From NCBI GenBank assembly GCA_001775555.1, contig MEXE01000053.1:1-28657 (forward strand): a DNA stretch of 28,657 nt. Reading direction: 5' to 3'. The position numbers and the translations under genes were made by a program. How positions within the stretch are numbered: position 1 is the stretch's first letter; each line of letters begins with the position of its first letter. This DNA comes from Candidatus Amesbacteria bacterium RBG_19FT_COMBO_48_16 (GTDB lineage Bacteria; Patescibacteriota; Microgenomatia; CAZETR01; Amesbacteraceae). A model generated the notes under the pieces. That model had not been told where the DNA came from. It searched no databases and was given only the letters and a program-made list of their open reading frames with translations. Below, in pieces: positions 13,434 to 21,646 of this stretch.

Positions 13434-13997
13434 ATGGGCCTGGCTGAATTGAGGGATAAATATTTAAGATTGGTTGAGGAAACCAATAAAACTCCGTGCT
13501 GTTTCGTTTTTGCATTGGATGTTTTACTGCAAGGAGGGGTAGAAGTAGGCACGTATCAGGCTTTCGGAAAGCGGGGAGTGACGACCAGGGAGGAAGAGAG
13601 ACTGCTGGCCAAAGCTGCTCAGGAAAGAGGCTGGAGAAAACGGGGTAAGGTGACAGGATTGTGTGTGGAGATGGTGTATCCACCGGACATGCGGGAGGAA
13701 GTGAGAGGATTAATCGGGGATCAAATTCGGAGGGAATGGGGTAATAGCGGGCCGGAGGCGGGGATGATGATAACCAGGTCAGGAACCATGAAGGGCGTAT
13801 CCCATGTGGCGGCTGTGATAAAAGGCGAGGGAGGTCAACCGGTAAAATGGGATGCTCAGGATTACCCCGGGTTGTCCCGGATTTTGAGCAGGAGGGAGTT
13901 GGGAGAGGAGATAGGGCAGTGCCTGGAGGATCCGGGAGGAGAGATAGTGGCCATAGGTTTCAGGGTAAGAATACCGGATCCCAGGAATTACCGGTGA
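13434..13997 (+). CDS. Unknown protein, possibly papain/NlpC-like
   Basis: A 187-residue soluble protein with no family recognised. A Cys pair at the start of a helix (TPCCFVFALDVLLQGG) and a later strand with His (GVSHVAAVIKGEGG) followed by an Asp-rich segment (KWDAQDYPG) are in the Cys-then-His order of papain-fold peptidases and amidases. No signal peptide. Its last ten bases overlap the end of the convergent murF. The functional hint is weak; it could equally be a structural protein. Confidence 0.6.
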   Translation: MGLAELRDKYLRLVEETNKTPCCFVFALDVLLQGGVEVGTYQAFGKRGVTTREEERLLAKAAQERGWRKRGKVTGLCVEMVYPPDMREEVRGLIGDQIRREWGNSGPEAGMMITRSGTMKGVSHVAAVIKGEGGQPVKWDAQDYPGLSRILSRRELGEEIGQCLEDPGGEIVAIGFRVRIPDPRNYR

Positions 13998-15196
13998 AGG
14001 CTGTAAAGATAATCGACGACGGTTTCAAAGTGAAAGGAACGGGAGGCTTTGATGAGCGCTAAGTGCGAAGTGCTAAGCGCTAAGGAGACGGCTTTGGTAA
14101 GTTCGTCGACGGATTCGAAGTATTGGCCGAAACCGGCGGAAGCGATGGTGTGTTTAGTCGCTGGGCCGGTACAGAAAAGAATTTTAAATTTTAAATTTTT
14201 AATTTTTAGACCGATTTCTTCGTGGGCAGACTTTTCGTATTGGCCGAGCTCGTTCATTTGGCCAAAAATTAAAACAGGAATAAGACCGGTGATACGGGCT
14301 AGTTCGGCCAGAGTGTCGAGCGAGGCAAGGACTGCCAGCGGGTTGGCATTATAGGAGTCGTCAATAAGGATGGGGCCTTGGGGGAGGCGGATGACCTGCA
14401 TGCGATGGGGTGGGGAAGGGGTGTGTTCCAGGCCGTAAATGATATTTTGAAGCCGGACATCCAGGAGGGTAGCGGCTGATGCGGCGGCGGCGGCATTGAT
14501 AGAGAAGTGACGACCCAGGAGAGGAAGATTTATGACGTAGGATTTATGATTTATGAGAAATTCAACCTGAGTGGTGAAGTCCGGCGTAAGGCTGGAGGAT
14601 TTGATCTGGACATAGCAATCGGTTGAGGTACCGAATTTAGAGACAGGGGCGGAAGTCTCGATTTTAATATTGGGATCGTCGGCGTTGACTATTGCGAAAC
14701 CGGTGGGAGGAAGGATGGAGAGGAGTTTGCTTTTTTCGGCGGAGACTTCGCTAATACTTTCGAGATACTGGGTATGGGTGCGGTTGACGTTTAAGATAAG
14801 GCCTAGGTCAGGCTGGGCCAGCCAGGTGTAGAAATCCATATCACCAGGGTATTCGATACCCATTTCCAGGATGAGGTAGCGGGTACCGGGGGGGCAACGA
14901 AAGATTGTGGAGGGTATATTGTAGGTGGGGGTAATATTGTCGCGGGTGGCTACTGTCGGACCTTCTATTTTAAGGATGGAGGTGAGCATATTTTTGAGCG
15001 TGGTTTTTCCGGCGGAACCGGTAACAGCGATGACTTTGAGACCGAAGACTTTTTGTAAAATCAGCAGGTAGTATTTAGCCAGGCGGCGCTTGACGGGGTG
15101 GATGAGCCAATGGAGAAGGGGATTAATTTTACGGTCGGGAAAAAGTTCCTGATGAGGCAGTGGTCCGGTCCAGAGACGAAGAAGGGAAAGGGGCAT
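13988..15196 (-). CDS. murF: UDP-N-acetylmuramoyl-tripeptide--D-alanyl-D-alanine ligase MurF
   Basis: A 402-residue Mur ligase adding D-Ala-D-Ala to the UDP-MurNAc tripeptide in the cytoplasm. It has the ATP-binding loop TGSAGKTTLKNML, a MurF-type segment TPTYNIPSTIF, the Mur-ligase motif ILEMGIEYPGDMDF, and the C-terminal segment LIDDSYNANPLA typical of MurF. The frame is open further upstream, but ATG 15196 is chosen because a TATAAT ends nine bases before it and the usual N-terminus starts there. Three stretches inside are encoded by degenerate repeats (14055-14084, 14180-14208, 14527-14557). The partner gene ddl, which makes its substrate, is divergently transcribed from the same 27-base spacer. 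Confidence 0.92.
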   Translation of the reverse strand: MPLSLLRLWTGPLPHQELFPDRKINPLLHWLIHPVKRRLAKYYLLILQKVFGLKVIAVTGSAGKTTLKNMLTSILKIEGPTVATRDNITPTYNIPSTIFRCPPGTRYLILEMGIEYPGDMDFYTWLAQPDLGLILNVNRTHTQYLESISEVSAEKSKLLSILPPTGFAIVNADDPNIKIETSAPVSKFGTSTDCYVQIKSSSLTPDFTTQVEFLINHKSYVINLPLLGRHFSINAAAAASAATLLDVRLQNIIYGLEHTPSPPHRMQVIRLPQGPILIDDSYNANPLAVLASLDTLAELARITGLIPVLIFGQMNELGQYEKSAHEEIGLKIKNLKFKILFCTGPATKHTIASAGFGQYFESVDELTKAVSLALSTSHLALIKASRSFHFETVVDYLYSLHR

Positions 15197-15205
15197 GGTG
15201 AGAGT

Positions 15206-15215
15206 ATTATATAAT
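15206..15215. promoter_or_regulatory. Palindromic ATTATATAAT: shared -10 for murF and ddl
   Basis: A perfect 10-base palindrome that reads TATAAT on both strands (15210-15215 on +, 15211-15206 on -). It is eight bases from ATG 15224 (ddl) and nine from ATG 15196 (murF). The whole spacer is 27 bases, so both mRNAs should be leaderless or nearly so. Confidence 0.7.
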
Positions 15216-15223
15216 GGCGGGAA

Positions 15224-16240
15224 ATGGGAAAAATCAGGGTGGGGCTGGTGTTTGGAGGAAGATCGGGAGAACATGAGGTGTCGGTCAGGTCTGCAGCGTC
15301 GATTTACAGAGCTTTGGATCGGGATAAATATATAGTGGTGCTTTTGGGAGTGGATAAAGTTGGGCAGTGGCACAAGTTGGACCAAAAGTGGTTGCCGAAG
15401 GGAGCAGAGATGAAAGCATTGCCCAGCGGTGATAAAAGTCTGGTTGTTCAGGAGGAAAAAGTGGATGTGTTTTTTCCCATAGTGCACGGGACGTTTGGGG
15501 AGGACGGGACACTACAGGGGATGTTTGAACTTTTGGATGCGGCATATGTGGGGGCAGGGGTGTTGGGATCAGCAGTTGGGATGGATAAAGATGTGCAGAA
15601 ACGGTTATTGGTTCAAGCTGAAATTCCTGTAGCCAGATATCAAGTAGTGAAGAGAGGGCAGAAAATTAAGGTGGATAAATTTCCGGTGTTTGTGAAGCCG
15701 GCTAATATGGGATCGTCGGTGGGAATAAGTAAGTGTAAGAGTAAGAGGGGGCTGGAAACGGCGGTAACTGCTGCTTTGGAATTTGATACCAAAGTGGTAG
15801 TAGAGGAGGAGGTGAAGGGACGGGAAATCGAAATTTCAGTATTAGGTAATGATGACCCCGTGGCATCGGTTCCGGGGGAAGTGATTGCCAAAAATGAATT
15901 TTATGATTATGAGGCTAAATATATTGACGAAAATGGGGCGGAGCTGGTGATACCAGCGAAGTTATCAAGAGATGAAGTGGCAGAATGCCAAAGGTTGGCG
16001 ATAAAGACGTTTAAGGTGCTGGAGTGCGCGGGTATGGCGCGGGTGGATATGTTTTTGACCCCGACAGGAAAGTTTGTGATTAATGAGATTAATACCTTGC
16101 CGGGGTTTACGAACATTTCGATGTACCCGAAATTGTGGGGAGCTTCGGGATTGCCATATTCAAAGCTGTTGGGTAAGTTGATCGAACTGGCGATAGAGAG
16201 AAAGAGGGTGAAGGATAAGTTGAGAAGAAGTTATGGATGA
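15224..16240 (+). CDS. ddl: D-alanine--D-alanine ligase
   Basis: A 338-residue ATP-grasp enzyme joining two D-Ala for MurF. It has the N-terminal GLVFGGRSGEHEVSVRSA, the HGTFGEDGTLQG segment, VKPANMGSSVGISK (ATP-grasp lysine and serine loop), EEEVKGREIEISVLG, and the metal/substrate end EINTLPGFTNISMYPKLW. Length and motifs are complete. The loop GISKCKSKRG is encoded by a small repeat tract (15726-15748). It shares a palindromic -10 with murF. The stop is followed by the promoter of the small Cys protein. Confidence 0.95.
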   Translation: MGKIRVGLVFGGRSGEHEVSVRSAASIYRALDRDKYIVVLLGVDKVGQWHKLDQKWLPKGAEMKALPSGDKSLVVQEEKVDVFFPIVHGTFGEDGTLQGMFELLDAAYVGAGVLGSAVGMDKDVQKRLLVQAEIPVARYQVVKRGQKIKVDKFPVFVKPANMGSSVGISKCKSKRGLETAVTAALEFDTKVVVEEEVKGREIEISVLGNDDPVASVPGEVIAKNEFYDYEAKYIDENGAELVIPAKLSRDEVAECQRLAIKTFKVLECAGMARVDMFLTPTGKFVINEINTLPGFTNISMYPKLWGASGLPYSKLLGKLIELAIERKRVKDKLRRSYG

Positions 16241-16268
16241 ATTGATTCAGAGCTGTTGGATAAATCGG

Positions 16269-16297
16269 TTGAATTTGGGGTAAGGATGCCCTATAAT
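16269..16297 (+). promoter_or_regulatory. Promoter TTGAAT-N17-TATAAT of the small Cys protein
   Basis: TTGAAT (16269-16274) and a perfect TATAAT (16292-16297) at 17-base spacing; ATG 16308 follows after ten bases. It is one of the best complete promoters in the window. Confidence 0.75.
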
Positions 16298-16307
16298 GTG
16301 TTAGTCT

Positions 16308-16547
16308 ATGGAGATGGAGGCTCGACGAAGGTTTAAGACTATAAGTGAAGCGTCTTGTGAAAGTTTGCGGCAGGCGATGAGGAGGGCAAAAGATCAGGGG
16401 GATCCGGGCTTTGCATTACGTGAAGATAAATGTAGGGGTTGTGGAGCGAGAGTTCAGTTTTGGCTACATCAGGGCAATTTGAAAGGAAAGTTTTTGGTTA
16501 GTTGGGGGGAGATATCGTGCCCGGATATGACAAGATTGACGAGCTAG
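16308..16547 (+). CDS. Small putative zinc-ribbon-like protein, 79 aa
   Basis: A basic helical N-terminal half (about residues 5-30) followed by CRGCGARVQFW and a later Cys (ISCPD), which could form a small metal site. No family recognised. A strong promoter precedes it, and its stop overlaps that of convergent murB by four bases. ATG 16314 is a possible alternative start. Confidence 0.6.
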   Translation: MEMEARRRFKTISEASCESLRQAMRRAKDQGDPGFALREDKCRGCGARVQFWLHQGNLKGKFLVSWGEISCPDMTRLTS

Positions 16548-17566
16548 ATAATGACCACTTCGTATTCGAGGTTTATGTCAAAATTCTTTTTAACGTTGGC
16601 GCGCATCATTTCGGCGAATTGGTAGACTTCCTGGCCTGTCGCGCCGGGGTAAGTGACAATAACTAAGGCATGTTGGGGGAAAGTGCCCACATTACCGATT
16701 CTTTTGCCGCGCCAGCCGAGCTCGTCTAAAGCCCGGCCGATAGAAACTTTCACATATTCAGATTGCTCTTCCGGATCTATGTAAGAGAGCTTTTCGGTAG
16801 GGTATGCCAGAAGATCTGGTATCTGCTGTTTCAGCTGGTGAAATTTTTCTTTGGAAACAACGGGGTTTTTGAAAAAACTCCCGGCGGTGCCAACAAGTTT
16901 CGGATCGGGAAGTTTTTCCGAGCGGATTTTGACGACAGCGTCAAATACATGACGGATGGTGAAGGGGGGAGTATTGATTTGGTTGAGAGTCGATAAAAGT
17001 GAGGCGTGGCGGGTGGCATGATATGAGGTATTCAGATGGGCAGTTTTGGAGAGTCGGTAAGTGACGGAGGTGACGAGGTAATCGGGATGTTGGCGCAGGA
17101 AGCTATTACGATAGCCAAATTGCATGTCAGTTTTGGAAAACTCCTGGTTTTTTTGGGTCTTAATATTTGTAGCTTGGAGTGAGGCGAAAATGTCTTCCTG
17201 GTTGCCTCCGTAGGCTGCGATATTACCGATTGCGGCGGCTCCTACAGTGCCGGGAATAAGAGCCATGTTTTCTATGCCGGAGAGGTTGTGGTCTACGGCC
17301 CAGGTGACAAAATCATGCCAGTTTTCTCCGGCGGCAACTTCTATGAGGACATCAGTATTGGTTTCTTTGAGGACTTTGATGCCGGAAAGTTTGATTTTGG
17401 CGATGGTACCGGGGAAATCTTTGGTAAATAGGATGTTGGCACCGGAGCCCAGGAAGAAAACGTTTTCGGGAGGAAGTTTATTAATGTCATCGGCAGTATT
17501 TATTTCGATGAGGTTACTGGCTTTAGCGGAAATCCGGAGTGTGTTATAGGAGGATAAATCAACCAC
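16544..17566 (-). CDS. murB: UDP-N-acetylenolpyruvoylglucosamine reductase MurB
   Basis: A 340-residue FAD enzyme reducing UDP-GlcNAc-enolpyruvate to UDP-MurNAc with NADPH. Visible motifs are YNTLRISAKA near the start, FLGSGANILF and IPGTVGAAAIGNIAAYG (FAD-binding), FGYRNSF (the YRxSxF signature of type I MurB) and GSFFKNP with the proton-donor Ser at about 230. Start: the frame opens at GTG 17581, but a perfect TATAAT lies over codons 2-3 of that frame and is followed by six bases and GTG 17566, so the latter is preferred. It is divergent from the 17621 gene. Confidence 0.93.
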   Translation of the reverse strand: MVDLSSYNTLRISAKASNLIEINTADDINKLPPENVFFLGSGANILFTKDFPGTIAKIKLSGIKVLKETNTDVLIEVAAGENWHDFVTWAVDHNLSGIENMALIPGTVGAAAIGNIAAYGGNQEDIFASLQATNIKTQKNQEFSKTDMQFGYRNSFLRQHPDYLVTSVTYRLSKTAHLNTSYHATRHASLLSTLNQINTPPFTIRHVFDAVVKIRSEKLPDPKLVGTAGSFFKNPVVSKEKFHQLKQQIPDLLAYPTEKLSYIDPEEQSEYVKVSIGRALDELGWRGKRIGNVGTFPQHALVIVTYPGATGQEVYQFAEMMRANVKKNFDINLEYEVVII

Positions 17567-17572
17567 AGTAAG

Positions 17573-17578
17573 ATTATA
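17573..17578 (-). promoter_or_regulatory. -10 element (TATAAT) of murB
   Basis: Minus strand: TATAAT, six bases, GTG 17566. It decides the start codon and implies a leaderless transcript beginning on a GTG. Confidence 0.65.
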
Positions 17579-17605
17579 CACGTAGGGTCGTTTTTTCTGG
17601 GGTAG

Positions 17606-17614
17606 TGCTAGAAT
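17606..17614 (+). promoter_or_regulatory. Extended -10 (TGcTAGAAT) of the 17621 gene
   Basis: TG, one base, TAGAAT (17609-17614), then six bases and ATG 17621: leaderless layout with an extended -10 in place of a -35. Confidence 0.65.
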
Positions 17615-17620
17615 AAGCTG

Positions 17621-18298
17621 ATGAAGAAAGTGAGTTGGGTTTGGGGAATTGGAATAGTGTTGCTAATATTGGTTTTAGGTTTGTCTTGGAATATAAGTAA
17701 GCGTAAGGATGGGGGATTGTTTAAATCGAGACTGGTAAATTTGTCTTTTCAATATCCTGAGGGGGTTAAGTTTGAAGAGGTGGATCGGATTTCGGAAAGA
17801 AAGTTGGACAGTAAAACCGGAAGATATGTAAGTTTTTTTCCTAAAGAACGACGCAGGGGCGGTTTGATAGGTGCATTGAGTTTTGATGCAGTATCAAGTG
17901 ATTTTAAAGATGCAGATTGGCTTTTGAGAAATGTGATTGAAGGTGATTTAACATCTACTAAGTCTTTTCATATAATAGAATTTGATAAAAAAAGCGAGAG
18001 AATCATCGAAAAATCAAAAGGAGTTTATCAGGTAATTGGGTATACAGATATAGAGTGTTCACCCTTTGTGGAAACAATAATAGTGGTTGCACCACCAGTG
18101 GGGTCCGGATTACGATATATTATTTTTTATCCCGCCGAATTTTTGGATTTTATGAACGAAAATTTTCCTGACCCTTGTTTACCTGATGAACGATCGATTA
18201 ATGAAAGGATGGACCGATTAGAAATGGGGAAAGAAGCTGAGGTTGAGGCAATTATAAAAGCTCAGGTAGAGATAGCGAAAACCTTTTCCACTCGTTAG
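17621..18298 (+). CDS. Membrane-anchored hypothetical protein, 225 aa
   Basis: An N-terminal membrane anchor (about residues 7-25) followed by an extracytoplasmic domain of about 195 residues with alternating strands (VNLSFQYPEGVKFEEV, RYIIFYPAEFLDF) and an acidic helical tail. The opening of the domain (strand, YPEG-type turn) resembles small PsbP-like or lipoprotein domains common in Microgenomates, but I cannot assign a family. Two Cys are present. The DNA is visibly more AT-rich and less G-skewed than its neighbours. Convergent with murA, with a 20-base gap. Confidence 0.65.
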   Translation: MKKVSWVWGIGIVLLILVLGLSWNISKRKDGGLFKSRLVNLSFQYPEGVKFEEVDRISERKLDSKTGRYVSFFPKERRRGGLIGALSFDAVSSDFKDADWLLRNVIEGDLTSTKSFHIIEFDKKSERIIEKSKGVYQVIGYTDIECSPFVETIIVVAPPVGSGLRYIIFYPAEFLDFMNENFPDPCLPDERSINERMDRLEMGKEAEVEAIIKAQVEIAKTFSTR

Positions 18299-18318
18299 AA
18301 CCTATCATGTTAATTTGA

Positions 18319-19611
18319 CTATTCGTGGCGGTCGACGCGGCGGATTTGGGCGCCTAAGCTTTGGAAACGGGCGGCGGGATTTTCGTAACCGCGCTCGATA
18401 ATCTCAGCGTGGTCGATGACACTTTCACCCTGGGCTGCCAGGGCGGCAATGAGAATTGACATGCCGGCTCTGATATCCGGGGAGGCCAGGTGGCGGCCGA
18501 CGAGGGGGGTAGGGCCGGTGACCAGGCAGCGGTGGGGGTCGCAAAGAGGAATATTGGCACCCATGGCGACGAGTTTGTCAGTAAAAAACATTCGGGTTTC
18601 GTACATCCAGTCGTGCATGAGAACGGTTCCTTTGGCCTGGGTAGCCAGAAGGATAAGGGGGCTTAAGAGATCGGTGGGAAAGCCGGGCCAGGGGCGGGTT
18701 TGGAATTTTTGCCTTAGTCCAAGTTTTTCCGGATCTATAGACAGATCGGAGGGGAGTATCTGAAGAGTGTCTTTTTGAGGCCAGGAATATTTAACACCTA
18801 AACGGGAGAGATACAAAAGGATCATGCGCATATCGGTGGGGTTGACCGGAGAGATGGAAATTTGGCCATGGGTGACGGCAGCGGCAATGGCGTAAGTGCC
18901 GGCGTCAATATAGTCGGGGGTGACAGCATGGGTGACAGCTTTGAGGTGGGGAGCGCCGGTGACAGTAATGATGCCGGAACCCAGACCGGAGATATGAGCT
19001 CCCATCCGGCTTAGAAACTGGCCAAGATTGGTTACGTGAGGTTCACAGGCGGCGTCTTCGATGGTGGTGGTGATAGGAAGAGTGGAAGCGAGGATGAGGG
19101 TGTTTTCGGTGGCGGTGACGGAGGCTTCGTCCAAAAATATACTGACGGGGGATTTGGGAGGAGAAAACTTGCCAGTGATAGTATCGGTTGTAAGAGTGAA
19201 TTTGGCACCCAAGGAAGAGAGGGCATCCAGATGGGTACTGATGGCGCGTTTGCCGATGACGTCTCCACCGGGGAAACCTAAGTTTACTTTTCCGAATTTA
19301 GCCATGAGAGGAGAGAGAAACATGATGGAGGAGCGGACTTTGCGGCTTAAAGCGGGATTAATTTCCCAACTTTTGATGCCAGCGGGGTCGATTACTATTG
19401 TGGGTGAATGCAAACCTTTGACTTTGGCGCCTAAAGATTCAAGTATTTCTACCATCGCGGCTACGTCCCGGATATCCGGGACGTTGGTTAATGTGACTGA
19501 GCCCTCGGCTAAGATGGAGGCGGCTAAAAGTTTTAAAATATCGTTTTTATTGCCGGAGATGGTAATGTGTCCGGAGAGGGGGGTACCACCGGTGACCAAA
19601 AATTGCGCCAT
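18319..19611 (-). CDS. murA: UDP-N-acetylglucosamine 1-carboxyvinyltransferase MurA (Asp variant)
   Basis: A 430-residue enzyme transferring enolpyruvate from PEP to UDP-GlcNAc, the first committed step of peptidoglycan synthesis. It has the inside-out alpha/beta barrel features: SGNKNDILK near the start (Lys/Asn of the active site), RSSIMFLSPL, GGDVIGKR, EDAACEPHVTNL, PDYIDAGTYAIAAA and IRAGMSILIAALAA. The residue at the catalytic Cys position (Cys115 in E. coli) is Asp117, read from GAC at 19263-19261. Enzymes with Asp here (Mycobacterium, Chlamydia) are active and not inactivated by fosfomycin. It has a TATAAT eight bases before its ATG and is divergent from pgeF. Confidence 0.95.
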   Translation of the reverse strand: MAQFLVTGGTPLSGHITISGNKNDILKLLAASILAEGSVTLTNVPDIRDVAAMVEILESLGAKVKGLHSPTIVIDPAGIKSWEINPALSRKVRSSIMFLSPLMAKFGKVNLGFPGGDVIGKRAISTHLDALSSLGAKFTLTTDTITGKFSPPKSPVSIFLDEASVTATENTLILASTLPITTTIEDAACEPHVTNLGQFLSRMGAHISGLGSGIITVTGAPHLKAVTHAVTPDYIDAGTYAIAAAVTHGQISISPVNPTDMRMILLYLSRLGVKYSWPQKDTLQILPSDLSIDPEKLGLRQKFQTRPWPGFPTDLLSPLILLATQAKGTVLMHDWMYETRMFFTDKLVAMGANIPLCDPHRCLVTGPTPLVGRHLASPDIRAGMSILIAALAAQGESVIDHAEIIERGYENPAARFQSLGAQIRRVDRHE

Positions 19612-19619
19612 GCCAGGGT

Positions 19620-19625
19620 ATTATA
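19620..19625 (-). promoter_or_regulatory. -10 element (TATAAT) of murA inside a dyad
   Basis: Minus strand: TATAAT, eight bases, ATG 19611. It lies in the inverted repeat GGGTA-TTA-TACCC (19616-19628), which could be an operator or simple chance. Confidence 0.6.
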
Positions 19626-19647
19626 CCCGGGAAATTCAATGTTAAGA

Positions 19648-19653
19648 TATAGT
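19648..19653 (+). promoter_or_regulatory. -10 element (TATAGT) of the pgeF gene
   Basis: TATAGT, six bases, ATG 19660. It favours ATG 19660 over ATG 19639, which precedes the hexamer. Confidence 0.55.
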
Positions 19654-19659
19654 GAATTT

Positions 19660-20388
19660 ATGCTTAAGTCCAAATTATTGGCGGGATTTGGGGAGGTGGT
19701 GTATGGGGTGTCGGAAGTGGCTGATGGGAATATGTCTGTCAATTGGGGAGATACGGTAACTGTAGACTGTAATCGACGGAAGTTTTTAGGCAAATTGGGG
19801 ATTAAACAGGAGGACTGCGTGATAGCGTCTTTGGAGCTGGGAACCAGGATTGTGGAGGTGGGGAGCAGTCAGAAAGACAAGTATGTGGAGGGAGACGCGC
19901 TGGTGATGAAGGAGGAGGGGGTGGGTCTGTTTATGTTAACGGCCGATTGCCATGCGACGGTAGTGTATGATCCGGTGAAGAAAATATTAGTACTAGTGCA
20001 TTTAGGACGCCAGGGGTTGGATAGAGAACTGCCGGAGAAGGTAATAAAAGAGATGGAGAGTTTAGGCAGTCGGGCAGGGAATGTGATAGCGGCGGCCGGG
20101 CCGGGGATTTCCAGGGAGTCTTATGTATGGGAAGGGGATTTGCCGTTTGCGCATCCGGGATGGACGGAGTTTGTGGAAAGGGGTACAGATGGGAAGTGGC
20201 GAATTGACATGGCGGGTTTTTTGAGGCGACAGTTTTTTGAGGCGGGGGTGAGAGAAAAGAATATTGAAATTAGTAGTGTAGATGTTTATTCTGACTCGAG
20301 GTTTTATTCTCATGTCCGGTCGGTAAAAACCGGCGAAGCAGAAGGGCGATTTGCCACAGTGGTGATGATTAGGAAATCTCTTGGATGA
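19660..20388 (+). CDS. pgeF: Peptidoglycan editing factor PgeF / multicopper-type laccase domain protein (YfiH family)
   Basis: A 242-residue YfiH/DUF152 family protein. Members hydrolyse L-Ser wrongly placed on UDP-MurNAc and some act as purine nucleoside phosphorylases or laccases. The family pattern is visible: N-terminal GVSEVADGNMSVNWGDT, the metal-binding segment TADCHATVVYD with Cys and His, VHLGRQGLDREL (the usual HaGWrG region, here His then Gly), AAGPGISRESYVWE, the Cys-lacking late region ISSVDVYSDSRFYSHVR, and GRFATVVMI at the end. The usual late Cys before the strand is replaced (EISSVD for the common CT motif), which is unusual. It overlaps convergent murD by 20 bases. Its position beside mur genes fits a precursor-editing role. 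Confidence 0.85.
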   Translation: MLKSKLLAGFGEVVYGVSEVADGNMSVNWGDTVTVDCNRRKFLGKLGIKQEDCVIASLELGTRIVEVGSSQKDKYVEGDALVMKEEGVGLFMLTADCHATVVYDPVKKILVLVHLGRQGLDRELPEKVIKEMESLGSRAGNVIAAAGPGISRESYVWEGDLPFAHPGWTEFVERGTDGKWRIDMAGFLRRQFFEAGVREKNIEISSVDVYSDSRFYSHVRSVKTGEAEGRFATVVMIRKSLG

Positions 20389-21646
20389 ATTTTCTGTATT
20401 GATTACTTTCGTCGCGGTAGTCTTTGAAGAGAGTAAAACTGGGGGCGGCGGGGGAGAGGAGGCAGATTTTGCCTGATGCAGTATGATCCAGTGCCATTTT
20501 GACAGCGTCAGACATTGAGCTGGCAAAAAAGTGGTTAATTTTTCTACCCCCTATTTTTTTGACTTCCTCCCAAATTCTGGTGCCGGTGGCGGGGAAAAGG
20601 ATGAGAGTTTTTATATTGCCGGACAGTATCTTTTTGGCCAGTTCGGAGTAATTTTGTTTGCGTTCGTGCCCGCCGGCAATCAGGGTGTAAACATCGGGGT
20701 GTAACGCGTCAATGGCAGCGATGGTGGCTTCGGGAATAGTGGCCAGAGTGTCGGCAAAAAAGCGGATTCCGTTTTTGGTTGCTACCAGCTGAAGCCGGGT
20801 GTCCAGGGGAGTGAAATTATTGACAGCGGAGAAGATTTTGGCTTCAGGAATATCTAACAAATTGCCGATAATGACGGCGGGTTGGATGTTTAGTTGGTTG
20901 TGGGAGCCTAAGAGTTGACTGGGGATAGGCTGGGACGGCCGGAAGAGAGGGATTTTTTGGGCGCGGGTTGGAACTTTGAGTTGGGTGATTAAATAGTCAT
21001 TCGGGGTTTGGAATTTGGTGATATTCAATTTAGCTGTTTTGTATTCTATAAAATCGGTGTGATAGTCGAGGTGGTCGGGGTAAATACTTAGTAAGACCGC
21101 AATGTGGGGAGAGGTGTTTAAATCCATAAGCTGATAAGAAGAAAGTTCCATAATTACCCAAGTTTCGGGGGTAATTTCCGGGAGGAAATCAAGGGCGGGG
21201 CGGCCGATGTTGCCGGCTAAAACTGCGGGGATGCCGTTTGCGGTCAGGATATGGTGAATGAGAGAGGTGGTCGTACTCTTGCCTTTAGTGCCGGTAATTC
21301 CGATAGTTTTTTTGCTGGGGCAGATTTCGAAAAAGATCTGGGTGTGGGAGGTGAATTTGGCTCCTTTGGTTTTGGCAGCGATGATTTCCGGTTTGTGGGG
21401 GGAAATGCCGGGGGTCTTTATAATTAGGTGATAGTGATTAGTGATTAGTGACTGGCTGAGATAGTCGGGGCTGAAATATTTTTCGGTTTTGGGGTCGTCC
21501 GGGATCCAGTCGGGGGTTTTTTGATCGGCCAGGCCAATTATTAGTTTTGGAAATTTGGAGCGGAGAAATTTGTAGGTAGACTGACCCTCGCGGGCAAAAC
21601 CTAAAATTAAAACTCTGTCGAACTGGGATATTTGATCAAAAATCAT
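20369..21646 (-). CDS. murD: UDP-N-acetylmuramoyl-L-alanine--glutamate ligase MurD
   Basis: A 425-residue Mur ligase adding glutamate to UDP-MurNAc-L-Ala. An N-terminal Rossmann-like domain (LILGFAREGQST) precedes the ATP loop GITGTKGKSTTTSL, the ELSSYQLMDL segment, YPDHLDYH with the metal-binding His, and the C-terminal domain (FADTLATIPEATIAAI, LIAGGHERK). With a MurL-type epimerase gene nearby it may use L-Glu (the MurD2 type) rather than D-Glu; this is inference. The segment SLITNHYHLI (about residues 65-75) is encoded by a degenerate repeat (21424-21455). Its ATG overlaps the stop of the NYN gene (ATGA), suggesting coupled translation. Confidence 0.92.
   Translation of the reverse strand: MIFDQISQFDRVLILGFAREGQSTYKFLRSKFPKLIIGLADQKTPDWIPDDPKTEKYFSPDYLSQSLITNHYHLIIKTPGISPHKPEIIAAKTKGAKFTSHTQIFFEICPSKKTIGITGTKGKSTTTSLIHHILTANGIPAVLAGNIGRPALDFLPEITPETWVIMELSSYQLMDLNTSPHIAVLLSIYPDHLDYHTDFIEYKTAKLNITKFQTPNDYLITQLKVPTRAQKIPLFRPSQPIPSQLLGSHNQLNIQPAVIIGNLLDIPEAKIFSAVNNFTPLDTRLQLVATKNGIRFFADTLATIPEATIAAIDALHPDVYTLIAGGHERKQNYSELAKKILSGNIKTLILFPATGTRIWEEVKKIGGRKINHFFASSMSDAVKMALDHTASGKICLLSPAAPSFTLFKDYRDESNQYRKFIQEIS

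Noticed and set aside
15197..15487. N-terminal extension of murF to position 15487
   Set aside because: It would cover the ddl start and the shared promoter, adds 97 residues without Mur-ligase features, and a TATAAT precedes ATG 15196.
19567..19659. N-terminal extension of pgeF to 19567 or ATG 19639
   Set aside because: The extension overlaps murA coding DNA and its promoter; the -10 hexamer at 19648-19653 lies after those starts.
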